From positions 682,001 through 746,000 of the forward strand of contig CANMOQ010000002.1 in the NCBI GenBank assembly GCA_947499505.1: DNA of 64,000 bases, written 5' to 3'. How positions within the stretch are numbered: the first letter of the stretch is position 1; the number at the start of each line of letters is the position of its first letter. Source of the DNA: an uncultured Erythrobacter sp. GTDB lineage: Bacteria > Pseudomonadota > Alphaproteobacteria > Sphingomonadales > Sphingomonadaceae. Of this stretch, positions 9,142-17,884 are shown piece by piece. A program made the translations under genes and the position numbers. The notes under the pieces are model-generated. The model ran no database searches. It was not told the origin of the DNA and was given only the letters and a program-made list of their open reading frames with translations.

Positions 9142-10359
9142 ATGCGTAGCGAATATTTGTTCACATCAGAAAGCGTCTCTGAGGGTCATCCGGATAAGGT
9201 CTCTGACCAAATTTCCGACGCCATTGTTGATCTGTTTCTGTCGAAAGATCCCGAAGCCCGGGTGGCTTGCGAAACTCTGACCACGACGCAGCGCGTTGTG
9301 CTAGCAGGCGAAATTCGCGCGAAGGGCATCTACGAGAACGGCGAGTGGGCCGAAGGCGCGCTTGATGAAATTGAACGAACGGTACGCAATACGGTAAAAG
9401 AGATTGGCTACGCTCAACCCGGCTTTCACCACGAGACATTGACGTTTGAGAACCATTTGCATGGCCAGTCAGCTGAAATCGCCATGGGCGTTGATGCGGG
9501 TTCTGAAGGATCGAACAAAGACGAGGGCGCAGGTGACCAAGGCATCATGTTTGGCTTTGCCTGCGATGAGACCCCCGATCTGATGCCTGCGACGCTCGAC
9601 TACAGCCACAAGATTTTGCAGCGCCTTGCGCGTGACCGCAAATTGGGTGCTGCCCCGTTTCTTGAACCGGATGCAAAAAGCCAGGTGACCTTGCGTTACC
9701 GCGACGGGAAGCCCGTGGCTTGCACGGCGATTGTGGTCTCAACCCAGCATGCGCCGGGTTATCACGAAGGCGAGAAAGAGGCGGAACTCAAGGCATACGT
9801 CAAAGGCGCGGTTGGTGATGTCCTGCCGGATGGCTTCATCAGTGATGAGACGGTCTGGCATATCAACCCGACCGGGGCCTTTGAGATTGGCGGTCCGGAT
9901 GGGGACGCCGGACTGACCGGGCGCAAGATTATTGTCGACACCTATGGCGGCGCTAGCCTGCATGGCGGCGGCGCTTTTAGCGGCAAAGACCCGACAAAGG
10001 TTGACCGCAGCGCCGCCTATATCACCCGCTATCTGGCGAAGAATATCGTCGCCGCCGGCTTGGCAAAGCGCTGCACCATTCAGCTTGCCTATGCGATCGG
10101 TGTGTCAAAACCATTGTCGCTCTATGTCGACACCTTCGGGACAGGCGCAGTTGGCGATGACCGCATTGAAGAGGCGATCCTCGGCATCGAAAGCCTGGGC
10201 GGATTGACGCCGCGCGGCATCCGTACGCACCTAGGCCTGAACAAGCCGATCTATCTCAGAAGCGCGGCCTATGGCCATTTCGGGCGTCAGGCGAAGGGCG
10301 ATTTCTTCCCGTGGGAGCGGACGGATCTGGTCGATACGCTGAAGGCAGCGCTGACTTAG
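9142..10359 (+). CDS. metK: S-adenosylmethionine synthetase
   Basis: Makes S-adenosylmethionine from methionine and ATP. Family signatures are clear: [18 protein letters not shown] at the N-terminus, [16 protein letters not shown] in the middle and the glycine-rich [16 protein letters not shown] with the phosphate-binding lysine. The length of 405 residues is normal, with a short insert typical of alphaproteobacteria. The 55-base leader after lnt is short; I looked for a SAM riboswitch and could not support one. Its stop directly abuts the convergent CoA-transferase gene. Confidence 0.97.
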   Translation: MRSEYLFTSESVSEGHPDKVSDQISDAIVDLFLSKDPEARVACETLTTTQRVVLAGEIRAKGIYENGEWAEGALDEIERTVRNTVKEIGYAQPGFHHETLTFENHLHGQSAEIAMGVDAGSEGSNKDEGAGDQGIMFGFACDETPDLMPATLDYSHKILQRLARDRKLGAAPFLEPDAKSQVTLRYRDGKPVACTAIVVSTQHAPGYHEGEKEAELKAYVKGAVGDVLPDGFISDETVWHINPTGAFEIGGPDGDAGLTGRKIIVDTYGGASLHGGGAFSGKDPTKVDRSAAYITRYLAKNIVAAGLAKRCTIQLAYAIGVSKPLSLYVDTFGTGAVGDDRIEEAILGIESLGGLTPRGIRTHLGLNKPIYLRSAAYGHFGRQAKGDFFPWERTDLVDTLKAALT

Positions 10360-11532
10360 TCAGACGAGTTGTTCGCGGCCTGGCGTGTCCTCTCCAAGCT
10401 TTGGCGATGGGCGATCCAGTGCCAGCTCTGCGTCTGAGAACGCAATTGGGCTGCGCACGCCCGGCTGCCCGTCTAGTTCTACCTTGAGGCCGCGGGCCTG
10501 CACTTGCGGGTCCGAAAAGACCTGATCAAGATCATTGATCGGACCTGCGGGCACACCGGCGGCTGCGCAGGCTTTTAGCAAGTCCTCGCGCGCCCAATTC
10601 GTGGTTTCTTGTGCGATCATGTCGTCAACCAGTTCTCGGTTGGCGATCCGCGCTTCATTGGTCGCGAACCTCTGATCACTCAGCAGATCCTCTCGCTTGA
10701 GCACGCTCAGCAGCTTGCGGAAGAGGCCATCATTGGCGGGTGCAAGAACGACCGGACCATCGCGTGTGGGGAAGACGCCATAGGCGCTCACCTGAGCATG
10801 CGCATTGCCCATGCGCGGCGGCACTTGGCCCGCCGTGAAATAGCTCGTCGCTTGATTGGCGAGCAAGGCGACAGAGCAATCGAGCAGGCTCATGTCTATC
10901 CATTGCCCTTTGCCCGTGCGCTCTCGCATCAGCAGAGCGGCTTGGATCGCGTTGGCGGCATAGAGGCCGCAGGCCAGGTCAGAGATTGACACCCCATGCT
11001 TCATGGGCTCGCCGTCGGGTTTACCGGTCAGCGACATAAAACCGCTCATCGCTTGAATAACGAAGTCGTATCCGGGCTCATCGCGCCTTGGCCCATCTTG
11101 GCCAAAACCGCTGATGGAGCAATATGCGACCCTGGAGTTGGAGTGCGCGATACTCTCATAATCCAAGGCGAACTTTGTGAGCGTACCGGGTTTGAAATTT
11201 TCCAGCACCACGTCCGCTTCGCCGCAAAGCTTGCGGACGAATTGCAGATCATGCTCGACCGTAAAGTCGGCTTTAACCGACCGCTTTCCGCGATTGCAGG
11301 CGTGGTAATAGGCGGCTTCGCGTTCGGTCGCGCCGTCCCGGCCTTCTCGCTCGATCCAGGGCGGACCCCACAGCCGGGTGCCATCGCCTTGAGGGCTCTC
11401 AATCTTGATGACATCAGCGCCAAGATCGGCAAGAATCTGCCCCGCCCATGGTCCCGCGAGCACACGCGCGAGCTCCACCACGCGCAGGCCGGCGAGCGGT
11501 GCATTCGGATTGCGCGGATTTTCGAGCCACAT
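10360..11532 (-). CDS. CaiB/BaiF family (class III) CoA-transferase
   Basis: Family III CoA-transferases move CoA between carboxylic acids through an aspartyl-CoA anhydride. The N-terminal Rossmann part has LAGLRVVELARVLAGP and LGADVIKIESPQGD; the likely catalytic aspartate is in DEPGYDFVIQAMSG. At 390 residues it is of normal size. The substrate cannot be told from sequence. It follows scoB by 12 bases on the same strand, so it may share an operon with the ketoacid CoA-transferase genes and act in short-chain or ketone-body acid use. Confidence 0.88.
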   Translation of the reverse strand: MWLENPRNPNAPLAGLRVVELARVLAGPWAGQILADLGADVIKIESPQGDGTRLWGPPWIEREGRDGATEREAAYYHACNRGKRSVKADFTVEHDLQFVRKLCGEADVVLENFKPGTLTKFALDYESIAHSNSRVAYCSISGFGQDGPRRDEPGYDFVIQAMSGFMSLTGKPDGEPMKHGVSISDLACGLYAANAIQAALLMRERTGKGQWIDMSLLDCSVALLANQATSYFTAGQVPPRMGNAHAQVSAYGVFPTRDGPVVLAPANDGLFRKLLSVLKREDLLSDQRFATNEARIANRELVDDMIAQETTNWAREDLLKACAAAGVPAGPINDLDQVFSDPQVQARGLKVELDGQPGVRSPIAFSDAELALDRPSPKLGEDTPGREQLV

Positions 11533-11544
11533 TGTCTTTGGGCC

Positions 11545-12204
11545 TTAGGCTAGAGCCACTTCGTACTTTGCGCTTGTCTTCGCGGCGATGTCCGCTTCGG
11601 TGATGCCTGGTGCCAGCTCTATCAGGCGAAACGGGCTATCGTGGTTCTCTCGGTGAAATACGCCCAAATTCGTGATGACCATATCTACCACGTTTTTGCC
11701 CGTTAGCGGCAATGTGCATTCGGGAATGAGCTTCGGATCGCCCGCTTTGCTGTTGTGATCCATAACCACGATGATTTTTTTGACGCCCGCGACCAGATCC
11801 ATTGCGCCGCCCATGCCCTTGATCATCTTGCCCGGGATCATCCAATTGGCAATGTCGCCATTCTCGGCAACTTCCATGGCACCAAGCACGGTCAGGTCAA
11901 TGTGACCGCCACGGATCATCGAAAAGCTGGTGGCGCTGTCGAAATAGGCTGAGTGGGGCAGCTCGCTGATCGTTTGCTTGCCAGCATTGATCAGGTCGGG
12001 GTCGACTTCATCATCGTAAGGGAACGGCCCAATCCCAAGCATGCCGTTCTCGCTTTGCAACGTTACATGCATGCCCTCTGGAATGTGATTGGCGACCAGT
12101 GTCGGAATGCCAATGCCAAGATTGACGTAATAACCATCTTGCAATTCCTGAGCAGCGCGCGCTGCCATTTCGTCGCGAGACCATCCGGTTTTTTCATCTG
12201 ACAT
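11545..12204 (-). CDS. scoB: 3-oxoacid CoA-transferase subunit B
   Basis: Beta subunit of succinyl-CoA:3-ketoacid CoA-transferase, used to activate acetoacetate. The catalytic glutamate is Glu52 in the [10 protein letters not shown] motif. The start is the ATG at 12204 ([18 protein letters not shown]); a start at 12219 would add five residues. The 219-residue length fits. Its partner scoA is not next to it: an 849-base lipoprotein gene lies between them, all three on the same strand. Subunit A also lies upstream in the usual order, so the pair is still one transcription direction. Confidence 0.93.
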   Translation of the reverse strand: MSDEKTGWSRDEMAARAAQELQDGYYVNLGIGIPTLVANHIPEGMHVTLQSENGMLGIGPFPYDDEVDPDLINAGKQTISELPHSAYFDSATSFSMIRGGHIDLTVLGAMEVAENGDIANWMIPGKMIKGMGGAMDLVAGVKKIIVVMDHNSKAGDPKLIPECTLPLTGKNVVDMVITNLGVFHRENHDSPFRLIELAPGITEADIAAKTSAKYEVALA

Positions 12205-12215
12205 GTGTGTTGCTT

Positions 12216-13064
12216 TCAATTTTGACCAAGCACTGGGGGAATAAGGAACCAGCCATTGCCGATTATCGGCTCGAGGGCAAAGGCGGCTTCGGGTTTCAAA
12301 AGATAATCGTAGAGTTCGTCAAAGTCGCTGCGCGTGTCGCCGGCAATCGCAACGATGCAATGGGTCTCCGACAGTTCGCCGCGCCGCGTTTGTTTGCGGT
12401 CCGCTTGGTATCGCATGAGCAGCAGGTTGTCTGACTTTTCAGGATCAAGACCAGAGGCATGCAGCGCGCGCCGCACTTTGCCAGCGTCTGCTGCCGAATT
12501 GGCGGAGAGCCAGGTTATCTCAAGGCCAAGTGCTCGAAGGTTCGCCAACCCCTCAGCGAGAATTGGCTGAGCGGTCGGAGCGCTTGGCGGCGTAAACAGA
12601 CCATCGCCTGGGTCCAAGTCGATCAGCACAGTGGGCGTGCGTTCTCCGCACTCATCTCGCTTGCCATCCAATGCTGCAGGGTTGCTCAGAACGGCAGTGC
12701 TGGCGGGCGGAGCATTCTCGCCAGTTTGCAACAATATTTGTCCTGCTTGCTCGCGCGAATAAGTGAGTAAATCGGTGAATTCACCAGCATTCGAACCCGG
12801 AGCGATAAGCGCACCTTCGCGTATGGACGCAGGCACTTGGCTTCCCGTGGTCGCTAGTCCAGTTTGGTTTGTGACAACTTCACCTTGGCTTGCCTCCAAC
12901 TCGGCGTTGGCTGCCAGGTCCCTAGCTTCCCGTCTCTCGCGGCTAATGTCCGCTCCGGCAAGCGCTCCGCCCGCAACCACTGGAATAAAACCCGCAACGC
13001 AGCCATTGAGCGCGAATGCTGCGACGAGCAGTCCAGCTATCAATGGCGAGCGGTGGGGGAGCAT
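12216..13064 (-). CDS. Lipoprotein with HAD-like (acid phosphatase-type) domain
   Basis: A 282-residue predicted lipoprotein: signal peptide with lipobox ALNGC, Cys22, then a short glycine-rich segment and a polar linker. The C-terminal 160 residues resemble a class B/C acid phosphatase-like HAD fold: [15 protein letters not shown] (DxD motif I), ITWLSAN (motif II), a lysine in ADRKQTRRG (motif III) and [15 protein letters not shown] (motif IV). The order and spacing fit outer-membrane lipoprotein e(P4)-like enzymes, so a surface or periplasmic phosphatase is likely, though the acid after motif I is atypical. It lies between scoA and scoB, 11 bases upstream of scoB, which is an unusual place. 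Confidence 0.72.
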   Translation of the reverse strand: MLPHRSPLIAGLLVAAFALNGCVAGFIPVVAGGALAGADISRERREARDLAANAELEASQGEVVTNQTGLATTGSQVPASIREGALIAPGSNAGEFTDLLTYSREQAGQILLQTGENAPPASTAVLSNPAALDGKRDECGERTPTVLIDLDPGDGLFTPPSAPTAQPILAEGLANLRALGLEITWLSANSAADAGKVRRALHASGLDPEKSDNLLLMRYQADRKQTRRGELSETHCIVAIAGDTRSDFDELYDYLLKPEAAFALEPIIGNGWFLIPPVLGQN

Positions 13065-13094
13065 ATGTCAGCCTTTAACGCCAGCTTCCGAGAT

Positions 13095-13802
13095 TCAGGC
13101 GGTGACGCGTTCGCGCGTGGTGCGGAACTCAATTTGTTTGTCGTAGGGCGCGCCCAGTACAAGACGCTGGACGAATACGCCGGGCAAGTGGATTTCATCA
13201 GGACTCAGCTTCCCGACAGGCACGATTTCCTCGACCTCGGCGATGCAGACCTTGCCGCAAGTCGCGGCTGGCTGGTTGAAATTGCGCGCCGTTTTGCGGA
13301 ACACAAGATTTCCGGTCTCGTCCGCTTTCCACGCCTTAACGATGGCCAGATCGGCGAAAATTCCGTGCTCAAGGATGTAGGTTTCCCCATCAAAGTCCTT
13401 ATGCTCTTTGTCCTTGGCAACTTCGGTGCCGACGCCGGTTTTGGTATAGAAACCCGGAATGCCCGCACCGCCTGCGCGCATCCGTTCGGCCAGCGTGCCT
13501 TGGGGGCAGAACTCGACCTCAAGCTCACCAGCAAGAAACTGCCGCTCGAACTCTTTGTTTTCGCCAACATAGGAACTGATCATCTTGGCGACCTGCTTGG
13601 TCCGCAGCAGTTTGCCTATGCCTTCGTTATCGATCCCAGCATTGTTGCTGGCAAAGGTCAGCCCAGTCACGCCGCTGTCGCGGATTGCATCGAGAAGGCG
13701 TTCTGGAATGCCGCATAGGCCAAAGCCGCCTGCGGCGATCAGCATATCATTTGCGATCACACCTTCAAGAGCGGTCGCTGCATCTGGGAAAAGTTTGATC
13801 AT
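13095..13802 (-). CDS. scoA: 3-oxoacid CoA-transferase subunit A
   Basis: Alpha subunit of succinyl-CoA:3-ketoacid CoA-transferase. The family N-terminus is clear: MIKLFPDAATALEGV, then MLIAAGGFGLCGIPE. The CoA-binding glycine-rich segment and a conserved AEVEEIVPVG run follow. I chose the ATG at 13802 (235 residues, the family norm) over a TTG at 13844 that would add 14 residues. Downstream are the HAD-like lipoprotein and then scoB. A perfect 14-base palindrome lies about 157 bases upstream (13959-13972) and may be an operator. Confidence 0.93.
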   Translation of the reverse strand: MIKLFPDAATALEGVIANDMLIAAGGFGLCGIPERLLDAIRDSGVTGLTFASNNAGIDNEGIGKLLRTKQVAKMISSYVGENKEFERQFLAGELEVEFCPQGTLAERMRAGGAGIPGFYTKTGVGTEVAKDKEHKDFDGETYILEHGIFADLAIVKAWKADETGNLVFRKTARNFNQPAATCGKVCIAEVEEIVPVGKLSPDEIHLPGVFVQRLVLGAPYDKQIEFRTTRERVTA

Positions 13803-13958
13803 GGATGGGGCTGCCTTGGCTGGGGTTGATTGGTGGTCTGTCAATTAGTCGTTTGAGGATTGGCTGTCACCACCTCACCATGCGTCTTGGTCAGGTCGTC
13901 CCGTGCAGACCCAATGCTTGGCGCGGTGTGATGGCCTGGCGGCTATTTGCATGAATAT

Positions 13959-13972
13959 CGCATACGTATGCG
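13959..13972. promoter_or_regulatory. Perfect 14-base palindrome upstream of scoA
   Basis: CGCATACGTATGCG is its own reverse complement. It sits about 157 bases upstream of the scoA start. Its form fits a dimeric repressor operator, for example of the GntR or LacI type, but no regulator gene is adjacent. Function inferred. Confidence 0.4.
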
Positions 13973-14061
13973 GATAATGCGCTGCAACATTTTTGGCGAT
14001 GAACAAAGCACAAAGCAACGCCAGAACATGACACTTTTGCGACAATTGCAACTTGTATAAT

Positions 14062-14232
14062 TAATAATATCAGTATGTTGACGTGCATGCGCACGCCTAA
14101 TGCTGCGATTCATGCAACTTTAAATGCGCCTTTCGCACTTGCACAAAATGCCCGATCTCCGCATATGTCCCGAGTGCCTAACAGGCATCCTCTCCCAAAC
14201 TTTTAAGCCCGGTCTTTCGACCGGGCTTTTTT
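14062..14232 (+). ncRNA. Candidate small RNA ending in an orphan terminator
   Basis: A perfect TATAAT lies at 14056-14061, with a poor -35 (TTGCGA, 13 bases upstream, spacing too short). About 165 bases later the plus strand has a textbook terminator (14205-14232). No plus-strand gene ends between 10359 and here, and the reverse strand of the hairpin lacks a T-run. The transcript would be about 165 nucleotides with no convincing reading frame. The boundaries are approximate, and the promoter is the weak part of the argument. Inference from terminator plus -10 box only. Confidence 0.4.
14205..14232 (+). terminator. Intrinsic terminator with no upstream plus-strand gene
   Basis: AAGCCCGGTC (14205-14214) pairs perfectly with GACCGGGCTT (14219-14228) around a TTTC loop, and six T residues (14227-14232) close it on the plus strand. 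Confidence 0.85.
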
Positions 14233-14302
14233 CTTTTGGCTTGCACTTTCCTCCTCTGAAGCCCGTCGCGTCCTGCATATCTGCTTACGCTAAGCCTGAT
14301 GC

Positions 14303-14326
14303 TGTACACGCCGCCGCGCGTGTACA
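14303..14326. promoter_or_regulatory. Inverted repeat upstream of cdc48
   Basis: TGTACACG (14303-14310) and CGTGTACA (14319-14326) are perfect arms around eight bases, about 75 bases before the cdc48 start. It may be an operator for that gene. No cognate regulator is evident. Confidence 0.4.
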
Positions 14327-14399
14327 TTTGCATTCCCATGCCAGTCTTCCTAGCTACAAGGGCCCGTGATTAGAAAACCGCCCAAAGAGGAAGTGATGA

Positions 14400-16706
14400 A
14401 TGGCTGATGCCGAGGCTGCGCCGCCAACCCGAACAACAAGGCTGCAAGTGGCGCCAGCCCGGCAGGAGGAATCGGGCCAGGGCATCGCGCGCATGCCGCG
14501 CTCAGCGTTCCAAGCGCTCGGCATCACTGAGGGCGACATCGTTGAGATCGCTGGCAAACGCACAACCGCTGCGATCGCTATGGCTGCATACGCTGAGGAC
14601 GACACTCTTGACGTGGTGCGGCTCGACGGGCTGCAACGCGGCAATGCAGAGGCAGGCTCCGGCGAGAAGGTCGAAATCAGTGCGGCTGAATCTCGTCCAG
14701 CGACACGCGTGGTTTTCGCACCGGCTCAGCGTGAGATGCGCCTTCAAGGGCCGACGCAGGCCCTGAAGCGAAACTTTTTCCGCCGTCCTTTGGTCGCAGG
14801 CGATTTGGTCGCAACCACCGGCCAACAGCCGGTCCAAAACATGCCATCAGATGTGCGCCAGATGCTTCGCGCGCCCGCCTACGCGCTGACACAAATTCGG
14901 CTGTCTGTTTTCGGCACTGTGCCCAAGGGCATCGTGCACATCGATGAAAACACCGAAGTGGAATTGCGGACGGAATTTGAAGAACCGCGCGATGCTCGCG
15001 CCGCTGTGAATTACGACGATGTCGGCGGCATGTCCGACACGATCAAGGCTCTTCGCGAAATGGTTGAATTGCCGCTGCGCTATCCTGAGCTGTTCACGCG
15101 CCTTGGCGTCGATCCGCCCAAGGGTGTCCTGCTGCATGGCCCTCCCGGTACGGGTAAAACGCGGCTGGCGCAGGCGGTTGCCAACGAATCTGATGCCGAA
15201 TTCTTCACCATCAATGGCCCAGAGATCATGGGTTCCGGTTATGGTGAGAGCGAAAAGCGTCTGCGCGAGGTGTTTGAAGAAGCGACCCGCGCCGCCCCTG
15301 CAATTGTCTTTATCGACGAGATCGATTCGATCGCGCCAAAGCGCCAGAATGTCCCTGGCGAGGCGGAGAAGCGCCTGGTTGCGCAATTACTGACACTGAT
15401 GGACGGGCTGGAAGCGCGCGCAAACCTTGTCGTGATCGCCGCAACCAATCGGCCTGATGCGATTGATGAAGCCTTGCGGCGTCCTGGCCGGTTCGACCGC
15501 GAAATCGTTATCGGTGTTCCGGATCAAGGGGGACGACGCGAAATCCTCTCAATCCATACTCGCGGGATGCCTCTCGAGAGCGCAGTCGATCTGGACGAGT
15601 TGTCCCGCGTCACCCACGGCTTTGTAGGCGCAGATCTCGCTGCACTGGCGCGCGAAGCTGCGATTGATGCCGTCCGCCGGATTATGCCTAAGCTGGACCT
15701 TGATGCGCGGACAGTCCCGCCGGAGGTTCTCGAAGAGCTTTGTGTGACCCGAGAGGACTTCTTAGGCGCGCTGAAACGGATCCAGCCGAGCGCGATGCGC
15801 GAGGTCATGGTGCAAGTGCCCAATGTCAAATGGGATGACATTGGCGGCGTCGGCGATGCCATTGAGAAGCTCAAAGAAGGCATTGAGTTGCCGCTGAAGA
15901 AGCCCGATGCGTTCCGGCGTCTGGGTATCCGCCCGGCGAAAGGTTTCTTGCTCTACGGCCCACCCGGGACGGGTAAAACCCTGCTCGCGAAGGCGGTCGC
16001 AAAAGAGGCTGAGGCGAATTTCATTTCGATGAAGAGCTCTGACCTCTTGTCCAAATGGTATGGTGAGAGCGAGCAGCAAATCACGCGCATGTTCGCGCGC
16101 GCTCGCGCGGTTGCCCCGTGCGTCATCTTCATCGACGAGATTGATAGCCTGGTGCCGGCACGCGGGTCTGGCCAAGGTGAGCCGCAAGTGACTGGCCGTG
16201 TGGTGAACACCATTCTGGCAGAAATGGACGGCATGGAGGATTTGCAGTCGGTCGTTGTGATCGGGGCTACCAATCGTCCGACCTTGGTCGATCCCGCGCT
16301 GCTACGCCCGGGGCGTTTTGACGAACTCGTTTATGTCGGCACACCTGATCCCGAAGGCCGGGAGCACATCTTGCGGATCCACACGTCGAAGATGCCATTG
16401 GCGAGCGACGTCGATCTATCTGTGGTGGCTGGCAAAACAGAACGCTTCACGGGCGCGGACCTCGAGGATGTCGTGCGCAGAGCGGGTCTCAATGCGCTTC
16501 ACCGCATGGGTAACGACGTTGAAGAGGTGACAGCGCAGGACTTCGAAGAGGCGCTGAAGGATTCGCGCGCGACGGTTACCGGCAAGATGGAAGCTGAATA
16601 TCGCAAGATGCGCGGTGAGCTCAAAAAGCGCGCGGCAGACGTCAATCCGATTGGATTCTTGCAGCCTGAGAAGCTGGAGCCTACCCGCGCTAAAAAGCAC
16701 GAGTAA
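14400..16706 (+). CDS. CDC48/p97-family AAA ATPase
   Basis: A 768-residue double-ring AAA unfoldase of the Cdc48/VAT type, better known from archaea and eukaryotes. An N-terminal domain of about 200 residues has the double-psi barrel look (GIARMPRSAFQALGITEGD). Two complete ATPase domains follow: D1 with GPPGTGKTRLAQA and IVFIDEIDSIAPKR, D2 with GPPGTGKTLLAKA and VIFIDEIDSLVPAR; both have arginine-finger RRPGRFDRE/LRPGRFDEL segments. Cdc48 proteins extract or unfold proteins for degradation. The start ATG at 14400 has AGAGGAAG seven bases upstream. It is monocistronic, convergent with the MscS gene. No ubiquitin-like partner is visible here. Confidence 0.93.
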   Translation: MADAEAAPPTRTTRLQVAPARQEESGQGIARMPRSAFQALGITEGDIVEIAGKRTTAAIAMAAYAEDDTLDVVRLDGLQRGNAEAGSGEKVEISAAESRPATRVVFAPAQREMRLQGPTQALKRNFFRRPLVAGDLVATTGQQPVQNMPSDVRQMLRAPAYALTQIRLSVFGTVPKGIVHIDENTEVELRTEFEEPRDARAAVNYDDVGGMSDTIKALREMVELPLRYPELFTRLGVDPPKGVLLHGPPGTGKTRLAQAVANESDAEFFTINGPEIMGSGYGESEKRLREVFEEATRAAPAIVFIDEIDSIAPKRQNVPGEAEKRLVAQLLTLMDGLEARANLVVIAATNRPDAIDEALRRPGRFDREIVIGVPDQGGRREILSIHTRGMPLESAVDLDELSRVTHGFVGADLAALAREAAIDAVRRIMPKLDLDARTVPPEVLEELCVTREDFLGALKRIQPSAMREVMVQVPNVKWDDIGGVGDAIEKLKEGIELPLKKPDAFRRLGIRPAKGFLLYGPPGTGKTLLAKAVAKEAEANFISMKSSDLLSKWYGESEQQITRMFARARAVAPCVIFIDEIDSLVPARGSGQGEPQVTGRVVNTILAEMDGMEDLQSVVVIGATNRPTLVDPALLRPGRFDELVYVGTPDPEGREHILRIHTSKMPLASDVDLSVVAGKTERFTGADLEDVVRRAGLNALHRMGNDVEEVTAQDFEEALKDSRATVTGKMEAEYRKMRGELKKRAADVNPIGFLQPEKLEPTRAKKHE

Positions 16707-16711
16707 GCTTG

Positions 16712-17809
16712 TTAAGGCGCTGGCGCTTCGCCTGCCTTTGGGTGGCCGCCAGGTAGTTCAAGACGGTGTCGGATGAGCGCGTCGGGCTGGTTGACCTGAA
16801 GCCAGGAAATCATGTGCTCGCGCGTCTCACAGCGCAGGTTCCACAGATCGCCAATGGTTGCGGCACTCATCGAGAGACGCAGCTCCAGGCTTTCTGGGTA
16901 GGCTTCTGTCATCAACATAGCGCAAGTGCGCCCATCAAACAGCTCATGTGAGCCGACGAAACGCTCAAATTCGGCGCGGATTGGCGGGACCTCAGCGATT
17001 GGATCGAGGTGCAGGAAGACCGGACCTGTCAGCATTTCGCTCTTACGTGACCAGTTTTCAAAACTGTTGTCGAGGAAGCGAGTGGTCGGGACGATCAGCG
17101 CTCTTTCGTCCCATGTGCGAACTTTAACAAAGCTCATATGGATTTCTTCGACGCGGCCGACTTCGCCGTCCACTTTGACCATATCGCCCAGCCGCATCGG
17201 CTCGGTCAAAGCGACCTGAAGTCCGGCGATCAAAGACTTGAGCGCAGGCTGCGCGGCTGCACCAACCGCCAAAGCAGCGAGGCCAGCAGACGCCAACAGC
17301 GTTGTGCCGATGTCGCGAACGGCTGGTATGCCGAGCAGCATCAGGCCAATCGTGATGAAGATGATCGTGAAAGTCGCCGTCCGGCTCAAAATCGCGATCC
17401 GGGTTTTGCGGCTGCGCATGGCCACGGGATCGTCGGATGCCTCCAGCCTCAGCTCGAGTGCAGCGGTAAAGCCCTTCACCAAAGTGTAAGCAATCCAGCC
17501 CAGCAAAGCAGGGCGCAGGAATTTGCCGAGTGGTTCCCAGATCGATTGTAGCTCTGCGTTCATTTGCGCTGCGATCGTTATGCCGATGGCAATGAAAGAC
17601 CATTTGATCGGAAGGCGAATGCGCTCAACGATCATCTCGTCCGAGGTTGTTTCGGACATCTTGGTCAGCTTGCTGACCGCCGCGTAGACGAGCCGGTAGA
17701 CGAGATAAGCAATCCCGATTGCGAGCAACAGCGCGAGGCCCGCAACGCCCCATGCGAACCAGTCGATGGTGAGATGGGCAGGATTGAATTGATCAAGCAT
17801 GCTGCGCAC
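16712..17809 (-). CDS. Small-conductance mechanosensitive channel (MscS family)
   Basis: A 365-residue inner-membrane channel that opens under membrane tension to release solutes. Four or five membrane segments occupy the first 190 residues (first at about 16-38). The pore-lining helix is the Gly/Ala-rich stretch LLASAGLAALAVGAAAQ, followed by the beta domain with GDMVKVDGEVGRVEEIHMSFVKVRT, the usual MscS signature. The C-terminal domain is about 130 residues. It ends six bases from the convergent cdc48 gene. Confidence 0.9.
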   Translation of the reverse strand: MRSMLDQFNPAHLTIDWFAWGVAGLALLLAIGIAYLVYRLVYAAVSKLTKMSETTSDEMIVERIRLPIKWSFIAIGITIAAQMNAELQSIWEPLGKFLRPALLGWIAYTLVKGFTAALELRLEASDDPVAMRSRKTRIAILSRTATFTIIFITIGLMLLGIPAVRDIGTTLLASAGLAALAVGAAAQPALKSLIAGLQVALTEPMRLGDMVKVDGEVGRVEEIHMSFVKVRTWDERALIVPTTRFLDNSFENWSRKSEMLTGPVFLHLDPIAEVPPIRAEFERFVGSHELFDGRTCAMLMTEAYPESLELRLSMSAATIGDLWNLRCETREHMISWLQVNQPDALIRHRLELPGGHPKAGEAPAP

Positions 17810-17884
17810 CTATGCAGCCGGGCCTGCGAATACAACCATGGATGCGCCTGCGTACCCGCCGCACTGAGGTTTGCGAGCAGTCAA

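Larger units (their letters stand above)
13803..14399. other. 597-base intergenic region between scoA and cdc48
   Basis: No protein gene is supported here. The region is lower in GC than its surroundings, especially at 14040-14080. It holds two palindromes, a perfect TATAAT box and a strong plus-strand terminator, listed separately. The two flanking genes diverge from it, so it contains at least two promoters. Confidence 0.7.

Noticed and set aside
14124..14369. An 81-codon frame in the scoA-cdc48 gap
   Set aside because: It runs through the strong terminator and both strands of a palindrome and has no ribosome site or protein-like composition.
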